This document shows, in pieces, positions 6,055 through 7,635 of a stretch of DNA of 7,635 nucleotides. The notes under the pieces are model-generated. The model was not told where the DNA came from, did not search any database, and worked only from the letters and a program-made list of their open reading frames with translations. The stretch spans positions 1 to 7,635 of the forward strand of contig CAMDPB010000045.1 of assembly GCA_945903885.1 (NCBI GenBank), in the 5' to 3' direction. A program made the position numbers and the translations under genes. The stretch's first letter is position 1. Every line of letters starts with the position of its first letter. Source of the DNA: Candidatus Finniella inopinata. GTDB taxonomy: Bacteria > Pseudomonadota > Alphaproteobacteria > Paracaedibacterales > CAITNM01.

Positions 6055-6792
6055 TTAATGTAGGTTAATTGCATCATTAATATACAAGCATGTTAGTAAC
6101 GTAAACACATATGTTTGTAATACAGCTACTAAAAATTCTAACCCTGTTACGCCAATGTTCAATACTAATGGCACTATACCCAAGACAGCAAGCGAAGATC
6201 CAGCAAGCATTGCCGAAAAACTAGCAAAAAGTTTCAAAATTAAATGTCCCGCCATCATATTGGCAAACAAACGAATGCTTAAGCTAAAAGGACGTGCAAG
6301 GTATGAAATTAATTCAATGAGGACCATCAGTGGTGCTAAAAATACAGGTATGCCTTTTGGCAAGAGAAGCCGAAACATTCCAAACCCATGTTTTTTAAAG
6401 CCAGCAACATTTGCAGCAATGAATGCAACTATTGCTAGTGAAAATGTTACTGCAATATGGCTAGTGTAGGTAAAACTATAGGGAATAAGTCCTAGTATGT
6501 TGCCCATTAACACGAACCAAAAAAGTGTAAATATAAAAGGGAAAAAAGGCATGCCTTCTCGCCCAATGTAGGTTTTTACCATGTCCGTTAAAAACGTAAA
6601 AGTAAGTTCAGCGGTTGCTTGTAGGCGGCCTGGAACGATAGCTTCTCGTCTTAGTGAAACATAGAAAAACAAGCAAACAACGCTCAGGCCAATAGTCATC
6701 CATAGAGCTGAGTTTGTGTAAGAAATATCCCATCCTCTCAACGATAATGGAATGATTTTAGTTATTTGAAATTGATGTAACGGATCAAGCAT
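6055..6792 (-). CDS. atpB: ATP synthase F0 subunit a
   Basis: Subunit a is the membrane stator with the proton half-channels against the c ring. The 245-residue protein has several hydrophobic helices. The key segment LARPFSLSIRLFANMMAGH contains the essential arginine (Arg174, equivalent to aArg210 of E. coli) and the conserved LFANM-AGH motif. The other signature, FWFVLMGNILGLIPY (about 91-105), is also present. Length matches the alphaproteobacterial family. It starts at an ATG that overlaps the atpI stop by eight bases and ends 18 bases before atpE. The C-terminus ends at a membrane helix followed by YINDAINLH, as normal for the family. Confidence 0.97.
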   Translation of the reverse strand: MLDPLHQFQITKIIPLSLRGWDISYTNSALWMTIGLSVVCLFFYVSLRREAIVPGRLQATAELTFTFLTDMVKTYIGREGMPFFPFIFTLFWFVLMGNILGLIPYSFTYTSHIAVTFSLAIVAFIAANVAGFKKHGFGMFRLLLPKGIPVFLAPLMVLIELISYLARPFSLSIRLFANMMAGHLILKLFASFSAMLAGSSLAVLGIVPLVLNIGVTGLEFLVAVLQTYVFTLLTCLYINDAINLH

Positions 6793-6991
6793 CAGGTTCT
6801 TTTCGAATATTTACTTTTGCTAATGACAACCAACCCAAGTATACCCCAACCACAGTGAATGCAATCATAAACCAAGGAGAAGTACCCATGAGCCTGTCTA
6901 CATAATACCCCAATAATGCAGAAAAAGCGATGCGAGAAACGAATCGCAAACACAAACTAAAGGATAAAGCTAAAAAATTACCAAAAGACAT
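6785..6991 (-). CDS. atpI: AtpI-like F0 assembly protein (ATPase_gene1 family)
   Basis: AtpI-type proteins head many bacterial atp operons and are thought to help c-ring assembly or to bind Mg2+/Ca2+; they are not core subunits. The 68-residue protein has two hydrophobic segments (about residues 5-26 and 39-57), with the family-like GYYVDRLMGTSPWF between them and GVYLGWL in the second. Similarity to the ATPase_gene1 family is clear in this pattern although sequence conservation in the family is low. It is the first gene of the operon, 125 bases from the upstream transporter stop, with a candidate promoter in between. Its stop overlaps the atpB start by eight bases. The leader before its ATG is AT-rich and has no strong Shine-Dalgarno. 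Confidence 0.85.
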   Translation of the reverse strand: MSFGNFLALSFSLCLRFVSRIAFSALLGYYVDRLMGTSPWFMIAFTVVGVYLGWLSLAKVNIRKEPDA

Positions 6992-7019
6992 GAATTCATT
7001 ATGTAAACTGTTCTTCTAG

Positions 7020-7048
7020 AACATAACGTATATTGCAGCTTACGTTAA
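7020..7048 (-). promoter_or_regulatory. candidate promoter of the atpI-murF operon
   Basis: The minus strand has TTAACG (7043-7048) as a -35 element and TATGTT (7020-7025) as a -10 element, with exactly 17 bases between them. Each matches the sigma70 consensus at four of six positions. A transcript from here would begin near 7013, leaving a leader of about 20 bases before the atpI ATG at 6991. The pair is found by eye and is plausible because it lies between an upstream terminator and the first gene of the operon. Confidence 0.5.
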
Positions 7049-7059
7049 CTGGTTTTATG

Positions 7060-7105
7060 AAAAATGTCTTCCAGTGCCAAGGTATTTGCCAAGGCACCAG
7101 AAGAC
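7060..7105 (-). terminator. intrinsic terminator after the MFS transporter gene
   Basis: Inverted arms lie at 7066-7078 and 7093-7105: six pairs, two mismatches, then five more pairs, around a 14-base loop. On the minus strand the stem is followed by ATTTTT (7065-7060). This is the form expected of a Rho-independent terminator closing the transporter transcript, and it separates it from the atp operon. The mismatches in the stem reduce confidence slightly. Confidence 0.75.
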
Positions 7106-7116
7106 AAAAGGGTAAG

Positions 7117-7635
7117 TTAGGCTTTGTTTCTTTTTAGCTGAATCATAAATCCAATTGCAGCTATGAATAAACAAATGGGAATAATGCTTAGGCCATATTG
7201 ATATTGTTCATGGCTGAAATTACCACCTGTTTGGTGATCACCCATCATAATGCCAATTACAGTATGGAAGAAATATCCAAACGTCATAATAATCATGTTA
7301 GCTAAAGCTGTGGTAATGCTTACATGACGTTCTCGTACATACGTGCTGGCTACGTAGATAGCAATAATTTGGTATGCACATGCTACGCCAACGGCTGTGA
7401 ATAGTACCGATAGCATTTCAGGTGAGCCAAATCCATAGAGCATGGTTACAAATACAGTGCCCATGAATAGCGCCGCGCCAATAATAATTTTTATATGGGC
7501 TTTTAGGTAATCCGCCATATAAGTAAGGCCAGGGGCGCCAAACAACATCCCTAAAAACATTAAGGATGATATACCAGCAGCTTTTGCAGGAGCTATTTGA
7601 TAAACACTTTGCAAAAATCCAGCTCCCCAAACATC
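7117..7635 (-). CDS. major facilitator superfamily transporter, C-terminal part (cut by window edge)
   Basis: The frame is open to the window end and continues upstream, so this is the last 172 residues of a larger membrane protein; the apparent internal TTG start at 7614 is not real. It shows about five hydrophobic helices and the MFS-like opening DVWGAGFLQSVYQI with KAAGISSLMFLGMLFGAPG and TYMADYLKAHIKI. This matches the helix 7-8 region and the internal loop that mirrors the A-motif of the N-half. The C-terminus ends in a basic tail (QLKRNKA). Substrate is unknown; similar transporters are common in intracellular bacteria. It is followed by a terminator and is probably not part of the atp operon. 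Confidence 0.8.
   Translation of the reverse strand, partial: DVWGAGFLQSVYQIAPAKAAGISSLMFLGMLFGAPGLTYMADYLKAHIKIIIGAALFMGTVFVTMLYGFGSPEMLSVLFTAVGVACAYQIIAIYVASTYVRERHVSITTALANMIIMTFGYFFHTVIGIMMGDHQTGGNFSHEQYQYGLSIIPICLFIAAIGFMIQLKRNKA

Noticed and set aside
5825..6058. 77-codon plus-strand open frame over atpE
   Set aside because: It is the antisense of the glycine/alanine-rich c subunit; such frames are open by codon composition, and the Pro/Ala/Ile-rich product is not credible.
6155..6469. 104-codon plus-strand open frame over atpB
   Set aside because: It is antisense to a firmly identified gene, with no ribosome-binding site and no recognisable protein features.

Overview
The window looks like part of an AT-rich alphaproteobacterial chromosome, probably from a host-associated or intracellular lineage related to Holosporales or Rickettsiales. 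Three things suggest this. The F0 sector of the ATP synthase is encoded apart from F1, in the order I-a-c-b'-b. A separate b' subunit gene is present. HslV carries an N-terminal extension before its catalytic threonine, as alphaproteobacterial HslV often does. The taxonomic placement is inference from gene content, not a database match. All genes supported here lie on the minus strand, so transcription runs from high to low coordinates.

Right end, about 7635 to 7060: the C-terminal part of a major facilitator transporter, cut by the window edge and closed by a hairpin-plus-T-tract terminator. A plausible sigma70-type promoter follows in the short gap.

Centre, 6991 to 3493: a tight operon atpI-atpB-atpE-atpF'-atpF-murF, with overlaps or gaps of at most 18 bases. 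Only atpE has a strong Shine-Dalgarno, which fits the need for many c subunits per complex. The c subunit has a proton-type binding site. The unusual member is murF, the last cytoplasmic ligase of peptidoglycan precursor synthesis, joined to atpF by an ATGA start/stop overlap.

Accessory stretch, about 3492 to 1671: a gene for an exported protein of about 445 residues. Its C-terminal half resembles the bacterial poly(ADP-ribose) glycohydrolase (PARG, DUF2263/TIGR02452) fold, but both the GGG loop and the second glutamate of the QEE signature are altered. Directly downstream is a short decayed open frame that resembles the C-terminus of an IS1016/IS1595-type transposase. This is the most interesting part of the window: a candidate secreted ADP-ribose-binding protein next to a mobile-element scar.

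Left end, 1670 to 1: a sodium:solute symporter family permease, then the first 78 codons of hslV, the peptidase of the HslUV protease, cut by the window edge.
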